DNA from: Shewanella sp. UCD-KL12
GTDB lineage: Bacteria > Pseudomonadota > Gammaproteobacteria > Enterobacterales > Shewanellaceae
Direction: 5' to 3'
Length of the DNA: 64,000 bases
NCBI RefSeq assembly: GCF_001957125.1
Contig: NZ_MPHJ01000013.1
Coordinates: 62,001-126,000 of the forward strand
Below the pieces are notes generated by a model. It was not told where the DNA came from. It searched no databases and saw only the letters and a program-made list of their open reading frames with translations. The position numbers and the translations under genes are program-made. Numbering within the stretch: position 1 is the stretch's first letter; each line of letters begins with the position of its first letter. This document shows, one piece after another, positions 24,888 through 33,400 of this stretch.

Positions 24888-25080
24888 TTTTCCAGCTTTG
24901 GCAGCTATGTTTGTAGGAAATATGATGGAACCCCCAGTTGTTTTAGTTAAAACGTGGTTATCTCTGGCTTGGTCGAATGAAGATCAGGACATCAAAGAAC
25001 GCGCATTAAAAATGCTTGAAGAAAAAGTTGGTGATCATAAAGCTATCGCAGCTTACATGGAAAAACACGGTATAAGATAG
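24874..25080 (+). CDS. Small protein at duplication boundary
   Basis: 68 residues: a hydrophobic start (FFPALAAMFVGNMM) and an amphipathic helical end (RALKMLEEKVGDHKAIAAYM). The two possible ATGs (24874, 24877) lie inside the duplicated block while the rest of the gene lies outside, so its present 5' end was probably formed by the duplication. No good ribosome site is seen. Confidence 0.45.
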   Translation: MMGKFFPALAAMFVGNMMEPPVVLVKTWLSLAWSNEDQDIKERALKMLEEKVGDHKAIAAYMEKHGIR

Positions 25081-25167
25081 ATTTGTACGAGCGCTCCACT
25101 TAGTGCATTGAACTTGTGTACTTAATCACCTACTTTATTTATCGCTTACCCGATATACGTTGTACTT
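25071..25167 (+). repeat. 97-bp direct repeat, right copy
   Basis: Matches 17991-18087 with one difference. Contains the last codons of the rightward gene ending at 25080 and the 3' end of the leftward small frame ending at 25146. Confidence 0.9.
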
Positions 25168-25241
25168 GCCTTAACTCCCAATAATAAGTAAGCAGCCAAA
25201 GTAACAAACGCAGTTAATAGCAATCGATGACGACACTTCAT
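25146..25241 (-). CDS. Small hydrophobic peptide, 31 aa
   Basis: A 31-codon leftward frame with AAAGGGAG well placed before the ATG. The peptide starts MKCRHRLLLTAFVTLAAYLL: a basic end and one membrane span. It could be a small membrane protein or a toxin-like peptide; there is no further support. Its 3' end is inside the 97-bp repeat. Confidence 0.4.
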   Translation of the reverse strand: MKCRHRLLLTAFVTLAAYLLLGVKASTTYIG

Positions 25242-25519
25242 AATTAACTCCCTTTAGAAATTGCTACTATTTTATCATATTTATTTGTTGGTTCTCCGGA
25301 TGACTCGTATTCAATTCTTATATATCAGTTCCAGTTTCAAAATTTGATTTAGCATGGCTTAATTCGCAATCTTGAATGCAATGTTTTGCCTTAAATCGTT
25401 TAACATATCTTTGATCACCCTAGATGATTAGCATCGTACTTGCTTCAGTTGCGCCATTTGAAGTTTGTAGAATACTATGCGAACTATACTCATCGGCATT
25501 AATATTTGGAGAGCCAATT
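25242..25519. other. Intergenic stretch
   Basis: AT-rich sequence between divergent small genes; no gene or conserved structure seen beyond likely promoters. Confidence 0.4.
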
Positions 25520-25735
25520 ATGTTACTAGGAAAGACTAGATTTGTGTCCGGAGCCTTTTTACTTGTACCAATTGTATATTTTGGACTTGGGTTAGTAGGT
25601 TTCGGCGTTGATGATCTGACATTAATAACAGGCAATTATACACTATCTAAGCTTGTGCTTGGCGCGATCACTTCTGCCAGTATTATGTTGATGGTTAATG
25701 GATATCTAACCATGAGAGACGGCGTTTGCCCTTGA
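25520..25735 (+). CDS. Small membrane protein, 71 aa
   Basis: 71 residues with two membrane spans (FVSGAFLLVPIVYFGLGLVG and LVLGAITSASIMLMVNGYL). TTGGAG precedes the ATG at 25520; a longer frame from 25424 lacks such a site. No family recognised. Confidence 0.55.
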   Translation: MLLGKTRFVSGAFLLVPIVYFGLGLVGFGVDDLTLITGNYTLSKLVLGAITSASIMLMVNGYLTMRDGVCP

Positions 25736-25785
25736 GTGGCACTTCCTGATTAAAACCACTAACAATAATATAGGCCCTCCAGTTT

Positions 25786-26193
25786 ATGAATAAAACAATA
25801 CTTGTAAAGGCTTACTTCAAAGATACAAATGAAACGCAAAAAAAACCTGCAATTAAACCAGATGTTTGGGGGAGCTCAGATGCTCATCCAAAGACACCAA
25901 AAAACGATAAAACTGAAGTTCAGAAACCTGAGAGTTGCGTTGACTCTGAAAGACTTGAAAGAGACTTAGGGTTAGCATTAGTAAGCCTTAATGGCTCAGG
26001 CTATGAAGTGCACAGTATCGTCCCAGTTATCTCAGGTGCTTACAGTTACCAATTTCGAGATGATGAAATAACCTCTTCACCAAGGCTCATGGGTGATACT
26101 GAGGCGGTAGCTGGTGGTGTTAGTTACGGATATGGTTATGGGTACTCTTATACAGACAGCCTAATAGTTATTGCACGTAAAATGACAAGCTGA
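25786..26193 (+). CDS. Hypothetical protein
   Basis: 135 residues. A polar, Lys/Pro-rich first half is followed by a globular part ending in a Gly/Tyr run (GGVSYGYGYGYSYTDSLIVI). The C-terminal half resembles small domains that follow HTH or DUF regions, but no family is named. Confidence 0.6.
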   Translation: MNKTILVKAYFKDTNETQKKPAIKPDVWGSSDAHPKTPKNDKTEVQKPESCVDSERLERDLGLALVSLNGSGYEVHSIVPVISGAYSYQFRDDEITSSPRLMGDTEAVAGGVSYGYGYGYSYTDSLIVIARKMTS

Positions 26194-26205
26194 AGAGGTG
26201 AACGT

Positions 26206-26451
26206 ATGGCTTTTAGCAGTATTTTTGTAACCAGTATCATTTTTTCTCTAGTATTTACAGCAATATATGGCAAACAAAAGTTGTTCGCTTGTCTTGCAAT
26301 TGGTGTTCTTTCCTTAAATTCGGTCCTATATCATTTTAGATTATATGAAAAACCGGTGGCTCATTTTTTTGTAGCTATAGGAATGCTGATAATCCTGTTT
26401 ATGATAATGAATTGGCTGAATTATAAGGTTAGTAAATATTGGGAAAGGTGA
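26206..26451 (+). CDS. Small membrane protein, 81 aa
   Basis: 81 residues with about three hydrophobic spans; AGAGGTG precedes the ATG. No family recognised. It forms a tight series with the next two small membrane proteins. Confidence 0.55.
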   Translation: MAFSSIFVTSIIFSLVFTAIYGKQKLFACLAIGVLSLNSVLYHFRLYEKPVAHFFVAIGMLIILFMIMNWLNYKVSKYWER

Positions 26452-26457
26452 ATATCG

Positions 26458-26634
26458 ATGAAAAAATCTACAGTATTAATGGCGGGGGCTTGTTTAATTG
26501 GGCAACCAATTATGTGGGGTATCCTCAGTTATGAGAACAACCCTACATTATTCGGACTTTGTTTTATTGTTGCCATGATTATTTTCCTTACCGGCTGCTT
26601 TTATATGTTAACCGGCGACAAAGATGAGATATAG
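26458..26634 (+). CDS. Small membrane protein, 58 aa
   Basis: 58 residues, two spans (MAGACLIGQPIMWGILSY; FGLCFIVAMIIFLTGCFYML) and a short acidic tail. AAAGGTG lies upstream. Its stop TAG is the start of the TAGGATACAGC junction of the next gene. Confidence 0.5.
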   Translation: MKKSTVLMAGACLIGQPIMWGILSYENNPTLFGLCFIVAMIIFLTGCFYMLTGDKDEI

Positions 26635-26644
26635 GATACAGCAA

Positions 26645-26752
26645 ATGGATTTACCGAAGCGAATAGCAGTTGTGCTCGTTCTGTTGATAATCGTTCTTTC
26701 AATTTTATATCAATTACCAACCGAATCTGCATTTAGGCCATTTGGGCGATAG
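26645..26752 (+). CDS. Small membrane peptide, 35 aa
   Basis: 35 residues, MDLPKRIAVVLVLLIIVLSI then a polar end. One membrane span. Junction GGATACAGCAA precedes the ATG. Confidence 0.45.
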   Translation: MDLPKRIAVVLVLLIIVLSILYQLPTESAFRPFGR

Positions 26753-26757
26753 AGGAA

Positions 26758-26856
26758 ATGAGCATTATGTTTAGAACGTGCCAACTTTGCCAGTCACCTG
26801 GTCAATTGGTGAAAATTAATTTGAGTGATCGAGAGACATTTTCTTTGCAGAAATAA
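26758..26856 (+). CDS. Tiny Cys-pair peptide, 32 aa
   Basis: 32 residues with one CQLCQ pair; GAGGAA precedes the ATG. It could be half of a zinc ribbon, i.e. a truncated gene. Confidence 0.3.
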   Translation: MSIMFRTCQLCQSPGQLVKINLSDRETFSLQK

Positions 26857-27041
26857 ATCTTCAACTTCATGTTTGCTCATCTTCGTCTATATCTTACTTA
26901 TGAGCCAGGTCTATCAAATTAGATATGCAGAAATAACATATTCCTAAGAAGTGCCTGTATAACCATAAACCAAGCTGTTGCGGGTTTGATTTTATAGATT
27001 ATGGTTAATGTGTTGATTGAATTTATTGATAAAGAGAGTAT

Positions 27042-27956
27042 ATGAGTAAAGTTGTTGAGGTTAAACCTGTATCTACGGTAAAAGAATTGTTCAGGCGCCT
27101 AGCCTTTCAGTTTGGATTGAAACTGAATCAAAGAGCCGAAATAGCTGAAATGCTGGGGGTTGCCCCATATCGTATCAGTATCTGGAAGCAAAGAGATACA
27201 TTGCCTAATAAAGCCTTGATTATATTGAGTATAATCACTAAGCAGGATGTTAGATCAATTATTGGTCTGCAGGAGTTAGACCTTCCTTTAAAGGTTTATG
27301 GTAACTTTGAAGAACTTGAATCTACTATCTCCAAAAAAACCGCCGCAATCCTTAAGCGTATAGCTTCAGCTTATGGCTTTACTTCATCGTCACACGCAAA
27401 TTTTAAACTAAAAATGCGAGCTATACATGGTAATTACTATCAGAACGTTTACAAAGGTGCATTTCCAGCAGAAATAGTCTTACAGGCTCACTTTGAAACA
27501 GGGCAAAGTCTGAAGACTTTATTGCTTGATTCAAAGGCTATTGAGTCCGATAACATTGAGAAAAAGCATGTAAACATCAATAGTTTTGAGTTTTATCTAA
27601 AACGTCATTGTTCCAACGATACTAAGATTGCAGCGAAGATGAACAATACCCAAAGCAGGAATGTTGAGCAATGGTCAGTTGGTAACTACATTGTTATTGG
27701 CAAGAAGTTATATAGATATTTTAGGGATTTGAAATTAGCCGACATAGACAAACCTATTCACTTTTCAGATGGAGTATTTACTGGAGTTGTCTACTCAATG
27801 GCGGAATACGAACATAAATACTTGGAAGGTAGATCCTCTGGATTTATGAAGTTAACAGGAGTGAGTCGGCAGGCTGTAAGTACTTGGTACAAATCTGACA
27901 AGGTGATTGTCAATAACAGAATATATTCATTTGCTCGAACATTGCAAACTCGTTGA
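27042..27956 (+). CDS. Multi-HTH transcriptional regulator
   Basis: 304 residues. The N-terminal 70 residues resemble the helix-turn-helix of phage CI-type repressors (RAEIAEMLGVAPYRISIWKQ). Two further regions, about 175-225 and 255-300, show the same layout (TKIAAKMNNTQSRNVEQW; FMKLTGVSRQAVSTWYKSDK), so it may have three or four tandem HTH-like units with no peptidase domain. It would bind extended DNA sites. It lies next to the recombinase module and reads toward it; control of that module is an inference. Confidence 0.7.
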   Translation: MSKVVEVKPVSTVKELFRRLAFQFGLKLNQRAEIAEMLGVAPYRISIWKQRDTLPNKALIILSIITKQDVRSIIGLQELDLPLKVYGNFEELESTISKKTAAILKRIASAYGFTSSSHANFKLKMRAIHGNYYQNVYKGAFPAEIVLQAHFETGQSLKTLLLDSKAIESDNIEKKHVNINSFEFYLKRHCSNDTKIAAKMNNTQSRNVEQWSVGNYIVIGKKLYRYFRDLKLADIDKPIHFSDGVFTGVVYSMAEYEHKYLEGRSSGFMKLTGVSRQAVSTWYKSDKVIVNNRIYSFARTLQTR

Positions 27957-28053
27957 TAAGAAAGCATTATATAACTGAAATATTTTACGGCATACAGACA
28001 AAATATAGTACAATTACTACTCACTACAAACTCATTTTAACCGCAAATATTTA

Positions 28054-28623
28054 TTACTCTATTTGCACTAAACTTAGCTTTGCATGATTATCAAAGGAAA
28101 TCTGTTCATCGATGTTATAACATTCATCTTGTTCAATCAGTGCACTCAGCTTGTCAATGTCATCCTTTGACGACAAGTAGGCAAATAGTGATAATGGTCC
28201 AACGGTGCCTGATTGTTCCAAGGTGTTAAATATTTCATCTTTAACCACGTAAAGCCTATTTTCTTGAGCTGGTTGCTTAAGGTTGGAAACCTCCACCACA
28301 TAGCCGCTGTCAGTTAGACGAACTAAGAAGTCAACCCAGTTGGTTTCGGCGCGTTTCAACACCTGGTTATTGGCAATGAGTCTATTTAGCTTAAGCAATT
28401 GCCCTTCTAAACTCACCGATTGGGCCCTGACTATCATCTTCTTAATATCAGATTTTATCGGTTTATTAATGGGCTTCTTATACTGTGCTTTTAATCGCTT
28501 AAGTAAGTATTGATTGCGCTTTTCGAAGGGCATGAAGCGCGGTTGCTCAGCCACCTCTAAATACAAACTGATGAGGTTATTATGACAACACTCAGATAAC
28601 AGAAGTTGGTACGCTTGTGCCAT
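28054..28623 (-). CDS. Recombinase-module protein C
   Basis: 189 residues, helical and basic in the first 110 residues (KRNQYLLKRLKAQYKKPINK), followed by a strand-rich end. It starts on the last base of the recombinase stop codon (TAATG), so it is translationally coupled. No family recognised; an accessory factor for the recombinase is inferred from the arrangement. Base composition is more GC-rich than the neighbours. Confidence 0.7.
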   Translation of the reverse strand: MAQAYQLLLSECCHNNLISLYLEVAEQPRFMPFEKRNQYLLKRLKAQYKKPINKPIKSDIKKMIVRAQSVSLEGQLLKLNRLIANNQVLKRAETNWVDFLVRLTDSGYVVEVSNLKQPAQENRLYVVKDEIFNTLEQSGTVGPLSLFAYLSSKDDIDKLSALIEQDECYNIDEQISFDNHAKLSLVQIE

Positions 28624-29744
28624 TATTTACTCCACCTTGCTTGTGCCATGGCCGATTCTTTAGCCAAAATATTGCGGCCGTAACGATAGACCATTTCTGA
28701 AGATGACCAACGCCCTGCTTGCTGCACTTCTAATACCGAATAACCGGCACTTAACAGATCCTGACAGGCGCCGACTCGTGCACTGTGGCCAGACCAATCC
28801 GATATGCCCCGGATAAGTTGTGGTCGATGCGTACAAAAGCTCAAATAAGCCTGTTTAAATACGCGGTCAATGGTGAACCGTGAGATCGGGTTATGTTGCG
28901 TTGCAGGGTTACCATTCTTAGCCATTTTTTTAAATAAATACACGCTGTCATTGATGCTATGTGACAGGTAGCGTTCAAGGATCTCAACGCATTGGCGACT
29001 AAGCATCACGACATCTGGCTCGCCTGATAAGTTAGTTTTGGTAAACGGGATAAGCAGTGTCGCCCGTCCATCATCATGATATGTAATATGAGATAACTCA
29101 ATCCTGGCTAACTCACTTTCACGCAGCATGGTTTCATACGCGGTGATCATTATCGCCAAATTTCTGCACTCAAGCGGTGATTGATGGTTTACCCACAGGC
29201 TAACCAGTTCATCAATGTGGTGCGAGCGGAACGGACTCGCCTGCGTCACCATCTCACTGGCCCTTGCTTTTTGCTTACGAATACCGCCAACGATATCCAT
29301 CACTTTTTGGGTGTGTGAAGGGGAAGGTAACCCTGCTGCAAGGTGGATTTTACTGACCGCCCAGCGGTATTGGCTCAAGGTATTCATTTTAACGACAGAC
29401 TTTTTATCATTAATGTACGCAATAAATGTCGCGGCCGAAGCAGGCAATGAAACATGATTATGTTCATTACACCACTGTTCAAATACATTCCAATAAATAA
29501 ACAATGACTTTAGGGTGTTGTCGCTCAAGGCGCTATCATTGTTAGCAAAATCTGCTAAAAGCTGGTTTATCAGAGACTTAACTAGGTCATTATCAATATG
29601 CTCTGCCGTCAAAGATAGCTGAGATTTAAGGCGTTTTTCCAATAATGATCGGTTGTCTAACAATGACTCTTCAAGCGTATTCGGGGTCAGTGTATCTGCG
29701 TTCGCCAAACTTGAGTTGACTGCAGCGATAAGATTTTTAGTCAT
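28623..29744 (-). CDS. Tyrosine site-specific recombinase
   Basis: 373 residues with an N-terminal SAM-like core-binding domain and a C-terminal catalytic domain. Visible active-site pieces are ETMLRESELARIELSHI (first Arg), HSARVG (His-x-x-Arg) and AGRWSSSEMVYRYG (Trp and nucleophile Tyr). The ATG at 29744 overlaps the stop of the upstream gene by 8 bases and is preferred to a start at 29807. Such enzymes integrate elements or resolve dimers. A loxP-shaped inverted repeat at 30381-30414 is a candidate substrate. The three-gene module is richer in G+C than the window, so it was probably acquired. Confidence 0.88.
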   Translation of the reverse strand: MTKNLIAAVNSSLANADTLTPNTLEESLLDNRSLLEKRLKSQLSLTAEHIDNDLVKSLINQLLADFANNDSALSDNTLKSLFIYWNVFEQWCNEHNHVSLPASAATFIAYINDKKSVVKMNTLSQYRWAVSKIHLAAGLPSPSHTQKVMDIVGGIRKQKARASEMVTQASPFRSHHIDELVSLWVNHQSPLECRNLAIMITAYETMLRESELARIELSHITYHDDGRATLLIPFTKTNLSGEPDVVMLSRQCVEILERYLSHSINDSVYLFKKMAKNGNPATQHNPISRFTIDRVFKQAYLSFCTHRPQLIRGISDWSGHSARVGACQDLLSAGYSVLEVQQAGRWSSSEMVYRYGRNILAKESAMAQARWSK

Positions 29745-30246
29745 GGTCGCCCCCAACTTGGTCTGCATGATCCTTATAAAAAGCCAGTAGATGATCCACC
29801 GCTTCATCGAGGCTCGATAACCCCAGCTCTTGTTTAAAATGGTGTAACTCTTTGACTATCGTCGCTGAGATCTCCGGGCGAACTTTACGCTTGCGTTTGC
29901 TCTGTTGACTCATTTTTTGCTTCATGGCGCGCCAACCGGCATCACTAAAAATGCGATTGAGCTCATCATTAAGTGCATCCATTTCATACTTGTTGACAGT
30001 TGCAGGCTCACAAGTGCGAATGGTTTTTATTAATCGATTACAATACAGCCACAGATTTTCATAGTCGTTGGAGTAGACAATGGCTTGGTACCACGCTTTA
30101 TTATCCAGTGCACTGGTGGGTTTCAGCCATAGTTTGAGTAGATCTGCAGAGAGGAACAGCTCATCGACTGACAACAAGCGCAAATTATAGCCGCGCCCTG
30201 TTTTGCCATATTGATAACGCCATTTTGGCGGCTGATAATCAGACAT
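29737..30246 (-). CDS. Recombinase-module protein A (possible RHH)
   Basis: 169 residues. The N-terminal 110 residues are Trp/Tyr-rich and helical. The C-terminal 50 residues (RPEISATIVKELHHFKQELG then LSSLDEAVDHLLAFY) have the strand-helix-helix pattern of ribbon-helix-helix DNA-binding proteins, preceded by a Lys/Arg-rich stretch (KRKRKVRPE). It overlaps the recombinase start by 8 bases. It may bind the adjacent GGTGACACC boxes; that is inference. Confidence 0.7.
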   Translation of the reverse strand: MSDYQPPKWRYQYGKTGRGYNLRLLSVDELFLSADLLKLWLKPTSALDNKAWYQAIVYSNDYENLWLYCNRLIKTIRTCEPATVNKYEMDALNDELNRIFSDAGWRAMKQKMSQQSKRKRKVRPEISATIVKELHHFKQELGLSSLDEAVDHLLAFYKDHADQVGGDHD

Positions 30247-30336
30247 GCCTCACTCCTTATTATGACGGAAACACCATGACTGAACATTCTCGTCAAACAG
30301 TAGCATCACCCCGAAAAATGACAAACCCTCAATTAG

Positions 30337-30451
30337 GGTGACACCATTTAATAAAAGCTATTATAACGCTGCTACAATCCTTTATGCAACATAATGCTAA
30401 TTATGTTGCATAAAACTGATATTTTCAAGAGTGATTATAAATGGTGACACC
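30337..30451. promoter_or_regulatory. Paired GGTGACACC boxes flanking the loxP-like site
   Basis: GGTGACACCATTT (30337-30349) and AAATGGTGACACC (30439-30451) are near-inverted copies, each a palindrome around its centre base. They flank the inverted repeat at 30381-30414 almost symmetrically. They could be operators of the module or accessory arm sites for recombination. Confidence 0.55.
30381..30414. repeat. loxP-shaped inverted repeat, candidate recombination site
   Basis: TTTATGCAACATAAT (30381-30395) and ATTATGTTGCATAAA (30400-30414) are perfect 15-bp inverted arms around GCTA. Read as 13-8-13, the centre ATGCTAAT is asymmetric, which is the layout of loxP-type sites. It lies 135 bp from the start of the recombinase module. 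An operator is the alternative. The rest of 30247-30638 holds no gene. Confidence 0.6.
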
Positions 30452-30638
30452 ACAAAAGAAATCAACGGTAAATCGATAGGGTAAGTAAGGCTTGAGGGGT
30501 AATCGGCTTATCAGTTTTTCTTTAACACAACAATTTAATTACAATTGGTGACGAACCACTCATTTCGTACAACGATGCATTGAAAATACGCTAAAAAACA
30601 ATGATGTTAATACCATACCTACTGAAAATGGAGAGCTC

Positions 30639-32267
30639 ATGCAGAAGCCAGAGAGGGAAAAGCCCACGTCTAATCATGGTGAAGAAACAATTAGGTACAG
30701 GCTGATATGCTGGGCACTATTTGCAAAACATAATGCGACTGAAATTGCTTTAATTCCTCATCATTTTATCTTGTACATTTTTAGACTCGAGGTGGAACCT
30801 AAGTATGGCTTTTTTAGAGGTTTTGCTTCAGTCATGCTTATACTTATTACAGCGAGCACAGTCACAGGTGTAGTCTTATCATATTGCAGTTTAAAAAATG
30901 CTGAAGAGTCATCACTCAATTCATATAGAATGTCACTATACCAAACGATAGGAAGTAATAACTATAGCTCTGATGCGGTTAAAAGAGCTTTAACAAACTT
31001 ACTTGATATGGAAACAGTTAGTGGTATATCTATTGGGACAAAACAGTACAGAAAAAACATATATGATATAAATTTATCAGGTGAGTTATGGAACACATCA
31101 ATAATTAACCACTATATTTCCGGTGATATGGAAAATCTCAGCCTATCAGGTAATCTACTAGACAGCACTTTAGATATCTCAACAATTGAAAATTCAACCC
31201 TCCACCTTAAAGGAAACAATTACTTGGTGAAGGTTGATAAACTTGGCAATGAACAGTTTAATGAAAGTAAGGACAATTTACATGACGTAAATGTTCACTC
31301 TAGCAATGGCAATGCATATTTAAAAATAAATAAATGTAATAATAGCCTGTTAGAAATCTCTTCGATGAACAACTCTAACCTGCAGAGTGATGAGGCTGAG
31401 GAGTTTTTTTTAGATCTTGACGCTGACTACTTATCAGGGTTCACGAGAGACCGTAATGGCTCTATAGTCCAGGTTCCACAAACACATCCATATGGTCATT
31501 ACGATAAGATTAAGGTCTTGTTAGATAGGCAAATATTCAAACTGAATAGGGATGAACTAACGCGTCATTTTAGCTCTCAATTAAGTAAAGTTAACGAACA
31601 ATTAGCACTTGTACACTTTAAAAGAGCATTAACAGTAGACACTGGCAATAATTGTGACTTTGAGCTATCAGGAGATTTCGGCACATTTTCTGTTAAACAC
31701 GGATCAAATATAAATGTTGAGATCAAAGATTTTTTTGGCATTAACTCATTTCTAGCCCTTGGCAGTACTGCGGCAATAATTAATTCAAGTGATTTAATTA
31801 ATGGGTTTGAAAATTCAAGTATCGCTAAACAGAATAAACTTTATAGATTACCAATTCATTTATCTGAAGGTAACTTCACAATAAATTCAATTGATTCTGA
31901 TTTGAAAGGTGGGATTATCCAATATAGGGAAGGATCACAAGTGCTCATCAACACTGAAATATTGAATTCCACAATTTTTTATGGAAAGACAACTAATAAT
32001 ATTAAGTTTAATATAACTAGAGGGCATAACCTCAGCTTTGTCTTTGTTGATAATGTAGACTGTGAACAATTAAGCAAGATAGAAGGTCATGATACTTTTA
32101 TCTTTAATGACTCTTCAAGTTGCTCATTTGGCCACTCCACCAATGAGTCGGATTACTTGTTGAATGACATCAGCATTTGGGACTTAAATTCAATATTATA
32201 CCTAGGCTATCTCAAGCACTACCAAAATGTTACTCAAAAAGTAGTGTACCAGATAGTAAAACACTAG
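30639..32267 (+). CDS. Membrane-anchored beta-rich protein
   Basis: 542 residues. A cytoplasmic N-terminal part, a membrane span at about 64-88 (ASVMLILITASTVTGVVLSY), then a long outside region of short strands rich in Asn, Ser and Leu (e.g. LSGNLLDSTLDISTIENSTL), which suggests an irregular beta-helix or pentapeptide-like solenoid. GGAGAG precedes the ATG. No named family. Surface or envelope function is plausible. Confidence 0.65.
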   Translation: MQKPEREKPTSNHGEETIRYRLICWALFAKHNATEIALIPHHFILYIFRLEVEPKYGFFRGFASVMLILITASTVTGVVLSYCSLKNAEESSLNSYRMSLYQTIGSNNYSSDAVKRALTNLLDMETVSGISIGTKQYRKNIYDINLSGELWNTSIINHYISGDMENLSLSGNLLDSTLDISTIENSTLHLKGNNYLVKVDKLGNEQFNESKDNLHDVNVHSSNGNAYLKINKCNNSLLEISSMNNSNLQSDEAEEFFLDLDADYLSGFTRDRNGSIVQVPQTHPYGHYDKIKVLLDRQIFKLNRDELTRHFSSQLSKVNEQLALVHFKRALTVDTGNNCDFELSGDFGTFSVKHGSNINVEIKDFFGINSFLALGSTAAIINSSDLINGFENSSIAKQNKLYRLPIHLSEGNFTINSIDSDLKGGIIQYREGSQVLINTEILNSTIFYGKTTNNIKFNITRGHNLSFVFVDNVDCEQLSKIEGHDTFIFNDSSSCSFGHSTNESDYLLNDISIWDLNSILYLGYLKHYQNVTQKVVYQIVKH

Positions 32268-32470
32268 TTATTCATAAAATTGCATAACAATTGATTATAG
32301 CCCCGTGATTTTTCTATTGGCTATTCACTCTGTTGCATATAGAGTCAGATAAGAGAAATTTTCATACGCTACCCCTCATGGTAGCAAACTTTAATGTCAC
32401 AACTCAAAATGATTGACCAGCCTAAAAAATAGGCATAGACTATAATTATTGACAGTATGCCGTAACACAT

Positions 32471-33385
32471 ATGAGTAATCGAGCAACCTTAAATTCATAC
32501 ATATTAATCAACTATCAAAGGCTAGAAGAAGCGCTTGCTGAACTGGCAGAGTTTGTTTGTTTGAATTTGATTCAGGTAAATATTTATCAATTACCAGTTA
32601 ACAATCTCGGGGACGAATCTGAAGTACCGACCCAAATTGAGATTCTTTCACAATTTACAGAAGTTAATGATCAGTCAAAAACATTTGTTAAGAAGGCTAT
32701 TACTCAAAACAAGATAAATCCCTTCAATGAAAATACATATTTAGCGAAAAGATATCCAGGCATCATCGTTTTACCTCAGAACCTTAAGCAGCAGTTTACA
32801 GATTTAAATGAGCAAGCTAATAGATTAAGAGTCATTTTTAGTGATTCCGTTAAGGTTGGATTCGACAAAAGACAAGATATACATGAAAACCTGCATAAAT
32901 TGCTCCCGAATGTAGTTCTTCTGAGTGCAGTTAGGCAAATAAAGATCTTAGATGGGTCCTTTGAACATGTAAGCTCCGTTAATTTCTATTGGCGAGCTAA
33001 GAAGATAAAAAAGCACGTAAAGCATGATGACGCCCTGAACATACTCGACTCAGGGCTTAAGGCTAGAAATTTCGAGTGCTTTGGATTAACAAAAGATGAA
33101 GTTGTTAACCGGCATGGAAAGGAAACAGAGTTACTCACTCATGTGCCCACCAGCTCTAAGATCTTTGAGATCCGCTTCGCACGAGTGCAACCATTTATCG
33201 ATATATGGTGCAAAGGTAGCGGAGAAACACGAGCAAAACGGCACATAAGTAGTAACGCTACAATACCAATTGTTTTGTTTAAGAAGCCCGAAAAAATTAA
33301 TGATTTGAAAGATTATGTGTATCGCGAACCACCAAAAATTGAACACCCAGTACTGATTCAACGGAAACATTGGTACTTAATCTAA
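32471..33385 (+). CDS. tus: Tus-like replication terminator protein
   Basis: 304 residues, close to the 309 of E. coli Tus, and collinear with it: PGIIVLPQNLKQQF in the first half, then FYWRAKKIKKHVKHDDALNI (Tus has [20 protein letters not shown]), and near the end RFARVQPFIDIWCKG (Tus KRPVKVQPIARVWYKG). Tus binds Ter sites as a monomer and stops replication forks from one side. It stands with its own promoter region. Ter-like motifs (TATGTTGTAAA) cluster at 42457-42908. On a plasmid it may order or end replication, or handle collisions with transfer; this is inference. Confidence 0.85.
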   Translation: MSNRATLNSYILINYQRLEEALAELAEFVCLNLIQVNIYQLPVNNLGDESEVPTQIEILSQFTEVNDQSKTFVKKAITQNKINPFNENTYLAKRYPGIIVLPQNLKQQFTDLNEQANRLRVIFSDSVKVGFDKRQDIHENLHKLLPNVVLLSAVRQIKILDGSFEHVSSVNFYWRAKKIKKHVKHDDALNILDSGLKARNFECFGLTKDEVVNRHGKETELLTHVPTSSKIFEIRFARVQPFIDIWCKGSGETRAKRHISSNATIPIVLFKKPEKINDLKDYVYREPPKIEHPVLIQRKHWYLI

Positions 33386-33400
33386 TGAAAGGATGGCAAC

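Noticed and set aside
18000-27000. Integron cassette array (many small genes, repeats)
   Set aside because: No integrase gene and no attC/VCR-type sites with the expected core sites were seen between genes; only the GGATACAGC junction and ordinary repeats.
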